Source: Desulfobacteraceae bacterium | GTDB lineage: Bacteria; Desulfobacterota; Desulfobacteria; Desulfobacterales; UBA5616 | DNA: 43,694 bases | Assembly (NCBI GenBank): GCA_013791935.1 | Contig: VMSV01000048.1 | Coordinates: forward strand, 1-43,694 | Direction of reading: 5' to 3' | In this document: positions 12,377-20,306 of the stretch, one piece after another | Layout of the letters: each line of letters begins with the position of its first letter | Numbering within the stretch: position 1 is the stretch's first letter | Position numbers and translations under genes: made by a program | The notes under the pieces: generated by a model | Database searches by the model: none | Seen by the model: the letters and a program-made list of their open reading frames with translations, nothing else | Told to the model about the DNA's origin: nothing

Positions 12377-13519
12377 TCACCATTGACTTCGAACAATGGC
12401 GAAAAAGGAATCCGCCAGAATGATCAGGAAAATGCTGGTCACCACCGCGGAAGTGGCGGCATTCCCCACTGCATCCGCTCCACCCTTGGCTTGAAATCCT
12501 CGAAGACATCCCACCGTGGCGATGATCAAAGCAAACACGCAGCTTTTCATCATTCCCCAGTTGATTTCAAACAGCGTCAGGGTATCCAGAGTTTGGGATA
12601 TATAGGTGGTCGTACTGAGATTCAGCATGGTAACCCCCACAAAAAGTCCTCCGGCAATGGCGGCCAAGTTGGAAAATAAAGTCAGAATGGGAACCACAAG
12701 AAGCGAGGCCACAACTCTGGGTAGGGCCAGAAAAAGTGTGGGTTCGAAGCCCATGGTTTCTATGGCGTCAATTTCATCAGAAATTTTCATGGTGCCTATT
12801 TCAGCGGCAAAGGCGGACCCCGATCTTCCTGCAACCACGATGGCCGTCATGATGGGCCCCAGTTCCGAAACCATGGCAATGGCCACCAGAGAGGCCACAT
12901 AAATGTTGGCCCCGAATTGTTTTAGCTGTATGGAGCTCATAAACGCCATCACTAGGCCCAGAAGAAAACTGATCAGAGCGACGATGGGCAGGGCGTTGAC
13001 TCCGGTTTTATTCATGGCCGTCACCATATCGCCCATTCTGAATTTACCGGGGTGTGAGATCGCCGTGATGAGAGAGGTGAACAAGGACCCCAGGAATGAA
13101 ACCATTTCTTTAAAGGCCTTGGCCCTTGAAAGGGCGTTTTCTCCCATGGCCTGTATGGCGATTTTTAATTCAGGACGCTGATGCTCCGGCGGAAGGATTG
13201 AAGGGGCAAAACCGACATATGAAAGGATATTTTTTGTGATTTCACGGGGGTCTTCCACCTCCAGCCTGCCTTGGATACTCTTCATTGTTTCCTGAAGCTC
13301 TTCGATGACCAGGGCGCCATAATCATCGAAATAGGTGATATTCTCCAGATTGAGTCCAAGGACTTGCGGTGATCTTTGAGTGATGATTTTCGAAAAGGAG
13401 GCTATGAGCCCGGAAGATGACTCAAAATCCATACGGCCTGACACATGGAGGGTGATTTTACCTTCCGGGCCATGGGTCATTTCGAATAAAGGAGATGATG
13501 CAGAACCAATAGTTGTCAT
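12377..13519 (-). CDS. mlaE: STAS-MlaE fusion: lipid ABC transporter permease
   Basis: A 380-residue protein. Residues about 10-110 form a STAS-like domain (GKITLHVSGRMDFESSSGLI and LGLNLENITYFDDYGALVIEEL), the fold of MlaB. Residues about 150-380 form the MlaE permease with five to six hydrophobic segments and the family motif region ELGPIMTAIVVAGRSGSAFAAEIGTM. The coupling region DEIDAIETMGFEP follows. MlaB and MlaE functions are thus joined in one chain, explaining the absence of a separate mlaB. It is an inner-membrane protein expected to work with MlaF and MlaD. It lies 61 bp downstream of the small Cys-rich ORF. The ATG at 13519 has only a weak ribosome site. Confidence 0.93.
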   Translation of the reverse strand: MTTIGSASSPLFEMTHGPEGKITLHVSGRMDFESSSGLIASFSKIITQRSPQVLGLNLENITYFDDYGALVIEELQETMKSIQGRLEVEDPREITKNILSYVGFAPSILPPEHQRPELKIAIQAMGENALSRAKAFKEMVSFLGSLFTSLITAISHPGKFRMGDMVTAMNKTGVNALPIVALISFLLGLVMAFMSSIQLKQFGANIYVASLVAIAMVSELGPIMTAIVVAGRSGSAFAAEIGTMKISDEIDAIETMGFEPTLFLALPRVVASLLVVPILTLFSNLAAIAGGLFVGVTMLNLSTTTYISQTLDTLTLFEINWGMMKSCVFALIIATVGCLRGFQAKGGADAVGNAATSAVVTSIFLIILADSFFAIVRSQW

Positions 13520-13580
13520 GGGTGATCATCAAGTTCTTCGTTTGGCAAGGCGAAAAGTCCTATGGTTTTTGATTTTAGGG

Positions 13581-13766
13581 CTATCCCTTGGAAGATGAAA
13601 CACATTCGGTTAAAACCTCATGAATCTCATCGATGATAGAGCATTGATCCAGACAGTTGGGAAAAAGGTACCTTTCCTCACAGTCCCTGCAAGGGCTTTT
13701 AACAAGATACCCGATATCAAAATCAAATCGGAACCGTAGAAATGCTTTGTTTCGTAAATAGTCCAT
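13581..13766 (-). CDS. Small Cys-rich protein, function unknown
   Basis: A 61-residue ORF with five cysteines in the spacing C26-x2-C29-x8-C38-x3-C42, plus C54. Such spacing is consistent with a zinc site or an Fe-S cluster. The N-terminal half is basic and aromatic (LRFRFDFDIGYLVKSP). It lies directly upstream of mlaE in the same direction and could be the first gene of that transcript. Support is limited: the ORF is short, the ATG has no good Shine-Dalgarno sequence (GGAG lies too far upstream), and I do not recognise a family. The organised cysteine pattern is the main reason to call it real. Confidence 0.5.
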   Translation of the reverse strand: MDYLRNKAFLRFRFDFDIGYLVKSPCRDCEERYLFPNCLDQCSIIDEIHEVLTECVSSSKG

Positions 13767-13786
13767 GATTCACTTTTTAATAATCT

Positions 13787-13840
13787 CCGGTGGGGCAAAG
13801 CCGAAAGTTGGATTTTAGTTCCGGTTCGGCTTTCCACCGG
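13787..13840. repeat. Long stem-loop between divergent genes
   Basis: Left arm 13787-13805 and right arm 13825-13840 are complementary over 16 bp (CCGGTGG then AAAGCCGAA on the left), with a 3-base bulge (GGC) and a 19-base loop. It sits 21 bp upstream of the small Cys-rich ORF and about 105 bp upstream of the DUF2760 gene. Neither strand shows a T-run after the stem, so it is not a classical terminator. A leader structure or an intergenic palindromic repeat are the alternatives. Confidence 0.6.
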
Positions 13841-13945
13841 CTGAAAACTGTGTTAAAAAGAGCGCCTGTTGAATTCAGAGAAATCAATTTTGTTTACCAT
13901 AATTTTTTAGAAAAGGCTAATCTGAAAAACAATTCAGGGGAAAAT

Positions 13946-14722
13946 ATGGAAAGGGCTGATTTTATAATGAACGGGAATTATGCTACTCGAAGATTGAATC
14001 TCTTGCTATTATTAGGCTTTTTCATCTGTTTTCTCACCTTCGGTTTCCTCTTCTATGGATTTGGGGAAATATCGGTTTCAATCCTTCAGAGTGGATCATC
14101 CGAACTCCCGGGAAATGGGAAAGAAATAAACCAGTTTCAGAGCGCAATTCTTTTTTATGGAATTCCCGGACTTTTTGTCCTGTTTACATCTATCTTCCTA
14201 TTCCTTCGATGGCGGATTGGCCGATTGTTCAAAACACCATTGAATATTGAAGATCGATCTTCTGCAAAAAAAGAGCGAAAGGAAAAACAGGTCTCCGTGG
14301 AAGATCCTGAAAAAATCATCTACCGAGTGGACAAGAACCGGGAAAAACTTCTGTATTCCCATTTGCTTACCGTTTTCCAGCGAAAGGGACGGTGGGTGGA
14401 TTTTCTCTTTGAAAACCTTAAGGATTATGAGGATGCCCAAATTGGTGCCGCTGTGAGAAGCATTCATGAAAATTGCAGAAAAGCCCTGGATGAACACCTG
14501 TCCGTTCAACCGATTCTTGAGGGTGAAGATGGAGCGGAAATCATTCTTGAAGAGGGGTTTTCCAGGGAAGCCATCCGACTCACCGGCCAGGTGATAGGAA
14601 CGCCTCCGTTTAAAGGAGTGATCCGGCACAGGGGATGGCGGATTCATCGCATGGACCTGCCGGAATTTTCCAGTGGCTCTGCGCAAGATATCCTTTCGCC
14701 CGGAGAAGTGGAAATCCTGTGA
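13946..14722 (+). CDS. DUF2760 membrane protein, Hsp70 partner gene
   Basis: A 258-residue protein. The frame is open to about 13790, but the ATG at 13946 follows AGGGGAAAAT and gives the expected short N-terminus before the first membrane span. Two hydrophobic segments (about residues 20-42 and 68-88) suggest a membrane hairpin, followed by a basic Lys-rich linker. A soluble C-terminal domain of about 150 residues begins at YSHLLTVFQRKGRWVDFLFENL and ends GVIRHRGWRIHRMDLP, the part that resembles the DUF2760 family. Its gene is 52 bp upstream of the Hsp70-family gene on the same strand. From family knowledge, DUF2760 genes commonly sit beside such Hsp70 genes, so a shared chaperone-related role is likely. 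The biochemical function is unknown. Confidence 0.75.
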   Translation: MERADFIMNGNYATRRLNLLLLLGFFICFLTFGFLFYGFGEISVSILQSGSSELPGNGKEINQFQSAILFYGIPGLFVLFTSIFLFLRWRIGRLFKTPLNIEDRSSAKKERKEKQVSVEDPEKIIYRVDKNREKLLYSHLLTVFQRKGRWVDFLFENLKDYEDAQIGAAVRSIHENCRKALDEHLSVQPILEGEDGAEIILEEGFSREAIRLTGQVIGTPPFKGVIRHRGWRIHRMDLPEFSSGSAQDILSPGEVEIL

Positions 14723-14774
14723 CCCGTGGAATCCCTATGATATTTTCATTCAATGATGATGAGGAGTTTTGAGA

Positions 14775-17597
14775 TTGGAAACATGGGACAAACCTTTTAT
14801 CGTGGGCATTGATCTGGGAACCACCAACTGTGCGGTGGGTTTTGTAGATTTGAGAAATGAAGACCCAACCGGGAACAAGATCGAATCCTTTTTCATTCCT
14901 CAGCTCACGGCCGAAGGGGAAATCAGGAGCTTGTCCACACTGCCTTCCTTTTATTATATTCCCGGGCCCTATGATATTTCTGAAAAATCCATTTCCCTTC
15001 CCTGGGGGACTCGGAGTGATAATTTTGCCGGGGTATTTGCCAGGGATCAGGGGATGAAAGTGCCTTCCAGGCTTGTTTCATCCGCCAAAAGTTGGCTGTG
15101 CAATGCCGGGGTGGATCGAAAAGCCAGAATTCTGCCCTGGGGGGATGAGGCGGGGTTTAGTAAAGTTTCTCCGGTGATGGCTTCGGCGGCCTTTCTGGAG
15201 CATATTCGAAACGCCTGGAACGATTTTCATCAGGAAGAGGACCTATTTCTTGAAAACCAAAAAGTCATCATTACCGTTCCAGCCTCTTTTGATGAAACCG
15301 CAAGGGATCTCACCCTTGAAGCAGCGAAGCTGGCGGGGCTAAAAGAGGTTGTTCTGATTGAAGAACCCCTGGCCGCTTTTTACAACTGGTTGATGGCGCA
15401 TGAAAAGGACTGGACCGATCATGTAAAGACTGGCGATTTGATTCTGGTCTGCGATGTAGGGGGAGGAACCACGGATTTTAGCCTCATCGCTCTCAAATCC
15501 ACGAACGGCAGTCCCGGATTTGAAAGGATTGCCGTAGGGGATCACCTGATTCTAGGTGGGGACAATATGGATATTGCTCTTGCTCAAAGGATGGAGTCGT
15601 ACACCTCAAAAGCCGGCTCCTCCCTGGGTTTCGACCGCTGGAAAGCCCTGTGCAACCATTGCAGGCAAGCCAAAGAAGAGATTCTGAACAACCAGGTCGA
15701 ATCCAGGCGAATCACCCTCATGGGTTCAGGCAGCCGATTGATATCCGGAACTTTGAGTGTTGTCCTTTCCGGGCAGGATATTAAAGAAGTGGTTTTGGAA
15801 ACCTTTTTTCCTAGGCCTGAAACCCACCGTTTAGAGAAAGGCATATTGAAAGAACTTGGTCTCGCTTCCAACGGGAGTGTGGATTCAGGAAGGAAAATCT
15901 CCCAATTGGGACTTCCTTTTGAAAAGAACCCGGCGATTACGGATCATCTATCCTTGTTTTTGCAGCGACATGTCCAAGATGTGAAACGGACTCTTGGCAG
16001 AGATGATTTCATGCCCGACTGGATTCTGTTTAACGGGGGGTCTTTAAAACCACGAGTGATCCAGGAAAGAATCATTCAGGGGATTCAGGATTATTTTAAG
16101 GTGGAAGGAAAAACCCTGAAAACTCTTGAAAATCCGGATTTTGATCTTGCCGTAGCTCGGGGGGCCGCCTATTACGGCCTCGTGAAAACAGGACACGGTG
16201 TGAGGGTCGGTAGCGGCAGCCCGAGATCCTACTACCTTGGGGTTTCGGAAAACAAAGGCTTGAGTGAAAATCACGGAAATAAACAGGCCATGTGCGTGAT
16301 TGAAAGGGGGATTGAGGAGGGGTTGGCGATCAGGGTTGAGGAAAAACGCTTTGATGTGCTGGCCAATCAGCCCGTGGTCTTTGAGATGTTCAGCTCCAGT
16401 TACCGGTCCGGGGATAAACCCGGCAACATCATCCGAATTGACGATACCCTTACGCCAATGCCTCCCCTATGCACAGTAATTCAATACGGTAAAAAAGGTG
16501 AAAAAACCTTCCTTCAGGTTCAGTTGGAAGCCTTGTACTCGGAAATCGGGACCCTGGAAATTCGATGCAAGTCCCTGAGCACTCCGCACAGCTGGCGATT
16601 ACAGTTTGATCTTAGAAGTTCTGACAGAGCTGCGGGGCTCCAGGATGAAACCGTTATTGAGTCTTCTGCGGTTCAACAGGCCTGTGATAAAATTACCAGG
16701 AGTTTTTCCGACGAATCCACCAAGGCGGACCTGGACACTTTAGCCCGGAGCCTGGCTGAGGATATCGGGGAGAAAAAGGAGGATTGGCCTTTACGATTCC
16801 TTCGGACCATTGCCGATGCCCTATTGGACCGCGTACAGGATCGAAAGATCAGCTCGGATCACGAAGCCCGATGGCTCAATCTCATGGGATTTTGCTTAAG
16901 GCCTGGTTTTGGTGATGGATTTGATAGCCATCGAATGAAAAAACTCTGGAAAATCTACAGTGAAGGACCGGTAAAAGGCAACCATTCCCAGGTGAGATGC
17001 GAATGGTGGGTCTTATGGCGACGGGTGGCAGGCGGCCTGAATGCAGCTCAGCAGAAGCAATTCGCCCAGGACGTCGGGAAACTCATCTTTCCCAAAAAGG
17101 CACTGGTGACAAAACTGCCTGCCCAGGAAAAACTGGAATTGTGGATGGCCATGGCCAATATGGAACGCATGGAGGTGGACCAGAAGATTAGATGGGGGCG
17201 GAAACTGCTTTCGGATGTGAAGCCCGGTAAAATAAAATCCCGGGAACTTTGGGTTCTTTCAAGGCTGGGAGCCAGGGATATGCTTTATGGATCGGCGGAT
17301 CGGGTGATTCCGACCAAAGAAGCCATGGCCTGGATCAATGTCCTTCTGTCCGGGGAGAATAAAAATCCCAAGGCTTTGGTAAGTACGGTGATTCAGATGG
17401 CTAGAAAAACCGGGGATCGCTTACGGGATCTGGAAGAGGAGAATATCCAAAAAATCAGACAATGGATTTTGCACCTTTCCGGCGACTACCCCGATGCAAG
17501 ACTTCTCGAGAAGGTGGTTCCTTTGGAAAAGGAAGAAAAAAACGCCATTTTCGGAGAATCCCTTCCCCCGGGCCTTATGATATCAGACTTGGCTTGA
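14775..17597 (+). CDS. Large Hsp70-family chaperone-like ATPase
   Basis: About 941 residues, far longer than DnaK (638 in E. coli). The N-terminal actin-like ATPase domain is clear: phosphate-1 motif GIDLGTTN (residues 11-18), ITVPASFDETARDLTLEAA, VLIEEPLAAFYNW, and the phosphate-2 motif DVGGGTTD from Asp227. The adenosine-site region follows in DWILFNGGSLKPRVIQERI. A beta-rich segment (about 500-620) sits where DnaK has its substrate domain. The last 320 residues are helical and resemble the DUF3731-type extension found in this Hsp70 subgroup. The start is a TTG; I prefer 14775 (GAGGAG eight bases upstream) over 14769. It is paired with the DUF2760 gene. No DnaJ or GrpE gene is nearby. A MITE-like element abuts the stop codon. 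Confidence 0.88.
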   Translation: METWDKPFIVGIDLGTTNCAVGFVDLRNEDPTGNKIESFFIPQLTAEGEIRSLSTLPSFYYIPGPYDISEKSISLPWGTRSDNFAGVFARDQGMKVPSRLVSSAKSWLCNAGVDRKARILPWGDEAGFSKVSPVMASAAFLEHIRNAWNDFHQEEDLFLENQKVIITVPASFDETARDLTLEAAKLAGLKEVVLIEEPLAAFYNWLMAHEKDWTDHVKTGDLILVCDVGGGTTDFSLIALKSTNGSPGFERIAVGDHLILGGDNMDIALAQRMESYTSKAGSSLGFDRWKALCNHCRQAKEEILNNQVESRRITLMGSGSRLISGTLSVVLSGQDIKEVVLETFFPRPETHRLEKGILKELGLASNGSVDSGRKISQLGLPFEKNPAITDHLSLFLQRHVQDVKRTLGRDDFMPDWILFNGGSLKPRVIQERIIQGIQDYFKVEGKTLKTLENPDFDLAVARGAAYYGLVKTGHGVRVGSGSPRSYYLGVSENKGLSENHGNKQAMCVIERGIEEGLAIRVEEKRFDVLANQPVVFEMFSSSYRSGDKPGNIIRIDDTLTPMPPLCTVIQYGKKGEKTFLQVQLEALYSEIGTLEIRCKSLSTPHSWRLQFDLRSSDRAAGLQDETVIESSAVQQACDKITRSFSDESTKADLDTLARSLAEDIGEKKEDWPLRFLRTIADALLDRVQDRKISSDHEARWLNLMGFCLRPGFGDGFDSHRMKKLWKIYSEGPVKGNHSQVRCEWWVLWRRVAGGLNAAQQKQFAQDVGKLIFPKKALVTKLPAQEKLELWMAMANMERMEVDQKIRWGRKLLSDVKPGKIKSRELWVLSRLGARDMLYGSADRVIPTKEAMAWINVLLSGENKNPKALVSTVIQMARKTGDRLRDLEEENIQKIRQWILHLSGDYPDARLLEKVVPLEKEEKNAIFGESLPPGLMISDLA

Positions 17598-17601
17598 AGA
17601 G
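17592..17601. repeat. Left target-site duplication of MITE
   Basis: GCTTGAAGAG, identical to 17905-17914. It directly precedes the terminal inverted repeat and contains the TGA stop codon of the Hsp70 gene. Confidence 0.7.
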
Positions 17602-17904
17602 CAGGGCAACCGCATTTAGAAAATGATTGTCAATCCGGGGATTTTGGAGGTTTGCGTGCAAGCAAGCCGCTCTATGGATACCCCGTTTGCAAATCTTATG
17701 AACTCGCCACCAAGGATGCCTAGGGTAAGCGCAGTATAAATAATATATAACAATAGGTTGTGAATTATTTTGATGAACTGCCAAGCGATATCGAGGCAGG
17801 CGCTTGCCCAAGGCATCCTAAATGGCTCAGACAGCATAAGCTTTGCAAACGGGGCATCCATTCCGCTCAATCCATCCCTTTGAGAATCAAATGCGGTTAC
17901 CCTG
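17602..17904. mobile_element. MITE-like non-autonomous element (303 bp, terminal inverted repeats)
   Basis: The ends are CAGGGCAACCGCATTT (17602-17617) and AAATGCGGTTACCCTG (17889-17904), inverted copies matching at 15 of 16 positions. The element is bordered immediately by perfect 10-bp direct repeats, the hallmark of transposition. Inside, much of one half is complementary to the other: 17681-17692 pairs perfectly with 17843-17854, and 17712-17732 pairs imperfectly with 17800-17820. The whole element could therefore fold into a long hairpin around an AT-rich centre. No transposase is encoded; the short ORFs across it are by-products of the palindrome. It would need a transposase from a related full-length element elsewhere. 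It fills most of the 393-bp gap between the Hsp70 gene and ispF. Confidence 0.78.
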
Positions 17905-17914
17905 GCTTGAAGAG
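17905..17914. repeat. Right target-site duplication of MITE
   Basis: GCTTGAAGAG, identical to 17592-17601 and directly abutting the right terminal inverted repeat. Confidence 0.7.
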
Positions 17915-17990
17915 GATGCGTACTTTACGATTTACCGATATTGTGCTAAAGAATTACGGACATTAAATCAGCAGCCAGGGAAATGGAAAA

Positions 17991-18482
17991 ATGCGCATAG
18001 GATTGGGGCACGATATCCATCCTCTTGTTGAGGGCAGAGACCTCATCATCGGAGGCGTTTGCATTCCTTTTGAAAAAGGTCTTCTGGGCCATTCCGATGC
18101 GGATGTGCTGGTTCATGCGGTGTGTGACGCGCTTCTGGGAGCTGCCAACCTGGGAGATATCGGTATGCATTTTCCGGACAGTGATCCGGCTTTCAAGGGC
18201 ATTTCCAGTTTGAAGATCCTTTCGGAAGCGGGAAACATGCTTTTGAACCTGGATTACGATATTATCAATCTCGATGCCACGGTTTTTGCCCAAGCTCCTA
18301 AATTGTCTTCCTTTCGGAGTCCCATGGAAAATAATATTTCATTAGCTCTGGGCCTCGGGCCCGGAGCCGTCAATGTGAAGTTTAAAACCGCCGAACACCT
18401 GGGGTTTGTGGGTGAGGGAAGAGGCGTTGAAGCCAGTTGCATTGCTTTAATCCAAAAAAAGACCTTGGTTGGGAGGGGTTGA
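17991..18482 (+). CDS. ispF: 2-C-methyl-D-erythritol 2,4-cyclodiphosphate synthase
   Basis: Catalyses formation of the cyclic diphosphate (MEcPP) in the methylerythritol phosphate route to isoprenoids. The protein has 163 residues, the normal length. The metal ligands occupy the same positions as in E. coli: Asp8 and His10 in GHDIHPL, and His42 in GHSDADVLVHA. The DIGMHFPDSDP loop and the C-terminal VKFKTAEHLGFVGEGRGVEA segment complete the family pattern. AGGGAAATGG lies just upstream of the ATG. cysS follows after 40 bp in the same direction, a pairing also seen in other bacteria. ispD, often the neighbour, is not here. Confidence 0.97.
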   Translation: MRIGLGHDIHPLVEGRDLIIGGVCIPFEKGLLGHSDADVLVHAVCDALLGAANLGDIGMHFPDSDPAFKGISSLKILSEAGNMLLNLDYDIINLDATVFAQAPKLSSFRSPMENNISLALGLGPGAVNVKFKTAEHLGFVGEGRGVEASCIALIQKKTLVGRG

Positions 18483-18522
18483 AAAATGATTCTGAAGAAA
18501 AGGAAAAACGAGGCCATATAAT

Positions 18523-19968
18523 ATGCCCATCAAAATATACAATACATTAACCCGAAAAAAAGAGATTTTCTTGCCGGTTGAGCCGGGAAAAGTCAAAATG
18601 TACGTTTGTGGGCCCACAGTTTATGATTCAAGCCATATCGGGCATGCACGCTCCGTGGTGGTTTTTGATGTGGTGAATCGTTATTTCAAGATCCAGGGTT
18701 ATGACGTGACCTATGTGAGAAACTTTACGGACATTGATGATAAAATTATCAACCGGGCCAACGAACTCGGGGTGGATACCCAAACCCTCACCAAGCGCTT
18801 CATCAAGGAGTTTTACGCCGATATGGATGCTCTCCATGTGGAGCGGGCAACTCTTGAGCCCAAGGCCACGGATCATATCGATGATATTATCCTGGTGATT
18901 CAGCGTCTTGAGGCAAAAGGTCTGGCCTACGCCTCGGGCGGCGACGTTTTTTTCAGGGTGGGTAAATTTGAAGGATACGGAAAACTATCCGGTCGAAAAT
19001 TGGAAGACATGCTGGCAGGGGCCAGGATCGATATTGACGAAAACAAGGAAAACCCCATGGATTTTGTGCTCTGGAAAGCAGCAAAGCCCGGCGAGCCCTC
19101 CTGGAAAAGCCCCTGGGGAGAGGGAAGACCGGGATGGCACATTGAATGCTCGGCCATGAGCAGCCATTTTCTGGGGGAAACCTTTGATATTCACGGCGGA
19201 GGGAAAGACCTTATTTTTCCACACCATGAGAATGAGATCGCTCAATCCGAGGGGGCCTTTGATAAACCCTTTGCCAGGTATTGGATGCACAACGGCTTTG
19301 TGAACATCAACAAAGAAAAGATGTCCAAATCCCTCGGCAATTTTCTCATGATCAAGGATGTTCTCAAAGCCTATCACCCCGAAGTGGTGAGAATGTTTCT
19401 TCTGTCCAGTCATTACCGGAGCCCCATTGATTTTTCAGAACAGGTGATGGAGGAATCCAAAACCGGACTGGATAAAATCTATGCGTTGTTGGAAAGAATC
19501 GAAAGAATTCCGGGGCCCTCAAAAAAGAATGTCCGGTCTGAAGAACATCAGGACCTGTGGAACCGCTTCTGTGAAGCCCTGGATGATGATTTCAACACGG
19601 CCCAGGGCATCGGCGTTCTTTTTGACGGTGCCAGGCTGTTGAATCGTCTTCTGGATGAATGTGGAGACAAAATCCCTTCGGATAAGGCTGCGATCATTTA
19701 TTCCGGGAAACGGGATATGCTTCGAATGGGACAAGCCCTTGGAACTTTGCAGCAGTCACCAAGAGATTATTTCGAGAGTCAAAAGACCCGGGCAGTGGAA
19801 AAGAAAGACCTTGATGTGTCGGAAATTGAAAGCCTCATTCAGAAAAGGGCTCAGGCCAGAAAGGAGAAGGATTGGAAAAAAGCGGACATTTTTCGCCAAA
19901 AGCTTTCAGATCTCAATATCGTGATCGAAGACCGGGCGGATGGAACCATATGGAAGATAAAAGACTGA
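18523..19968 (+). CDS. cysS: Cysteinyl-tRNA synthetase
   Basis: Charges tRNA-Cys in the cytoplasm. At 481 residues it is close to E. coli CysS (461). The zinc and cysteine-binding Cys29 lies in YVCGPTVYD and the HIGH motif is at residues 38-41. The second zinc-site Cys is in WHIECSAMS and the further ligands are in IFPHHENEIAQ. The KMSKS loop is at 266-270 (KMSKSLGNF). The helical anticodon-binding part ends RADGTIWKIKD, as in the family. It is probably transcribed with ispF. No terminator is evident in the 338-bp gap that follows. Confidence 0.97.
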   Translation: MPIKIYNTLTRKKEIFLPVEPGKVKMYVCGPTVYDSSHIGHARSVVVFDVVNRYFKIQGYDVTYVRNFTDIDDKIINRANELGVDTQTLTKRFIKEFYADMDALHVERATLEPKATDHIDDIILVIQRLEAKGLAYASGGDVFFRVGKFEGYGKLSGRKLEDMLAGARIDIDENKENPMDFVLWKAAKPGEPSWKSPWGEGRPGWHIECSAMSSHFLGETFDIHGGGKDLIFPHHENEIAQSEGAFDKPFARYWMHNGFVNINKEKMSKSLGNFLMIKDVLKAYHPEVVRMFLLSSHYRSPIDFSEQVMEESKTGLDKIYALLERIERIPGPSKKNVRSEEHQDLWNRFCEALDDDFNTAQGIGVLFDGARLLNRLLDECGDKIPSDKAAIIYSGKRDMLRMGQALGTLQQSPRDYFESQKTRAVEKKDLDVSEIESLIQKRAQARKEKDWKKADIFRQKLSDLNIVIEDRADGTIWKIKD

Positions 19969-20306
19969 TTCCCACTTCCACGAAAACTCCGGCAAGGGTC
20001 CTTGTGACATTGTCAATTTGCTGACACATCGCCTGGTAAGAAACAGAGTTAAAAACCTTCTTCATCGATTCCGAACTTTCCATACAAGCAACATTTTCAG
20101 GTACTAAACATAAATTCATCACCGCCCGGTTTCAATGGTATGCTTATTGCTAATCATTATCACAAAGGGCTTACCCCTGAATACTCAAGCAGCGCTCATT
20201 TCTTTACATCTCAATCACTTCGACGACAGTACTTTAAGGAATTCCCCGGAACCCTCACACCAGACCCATTTGTTTATTTAAAATAAAGAGCCGAAAGGAC
20301 GGAAGA
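19969..20306. other. Intergenic region between cysS and PrkA cluster
   Basis: These 338 bp contain no convincing gene. The sigma-54-like promoter at 20136-20151 is the one feature I can support. A 69-residue minus-strand ORF overlapping the cysS end is not recognisable. The stretch 20155-20285 can be read as a weak helix-turn-helix-like peptide, too degenerate to call. Confidence 0.5.
20136..20151 (+). promoter_or_regulatory. Sigma-54-type promoter of PrkA-YeaH-SpoVR cluster
   Basis: TGGTATG, four bases, then TTGCT. The established RpoN consensus is TGGCACG-N4-TTGC(A/T); the essential GG (-24) and GC (-12) pairs are exactly 10 bases apart and only two positions differ. Transcription would start near 20163, about 145 bases before the first gene. 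In E. coli the homologous yeaGH operon belongs to the NtrC/sigma-54 regulon, which fits. The activator site is not identified. Confidence 0.6.

Noticed and set aside
17616-17966. Several 60-85-residue ORFs on both strands in the Hsp70-ispF gap
   Set aside because: They are produced by the near-palindromic MITE, so similar peptides appear on both strands. No ribosome sites or known motifs.
19913-20122. 69-residue minus-strand ORF upstream of the PrkA cluster
   Set aside because: It overlaps the conserved end of cysS, has no recognisable motif and no clear ribosome site.
20155-20285. Possible AraC-type helix-turn-helix remnant on the plus strand
   Set aside because: A few residues (SSSAHF... 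and EFPGTLTP) recall an AraC C-terminus, but the frame is short, has no start and lies in the leader of the PrkA cluster. The resemblance is too weak.
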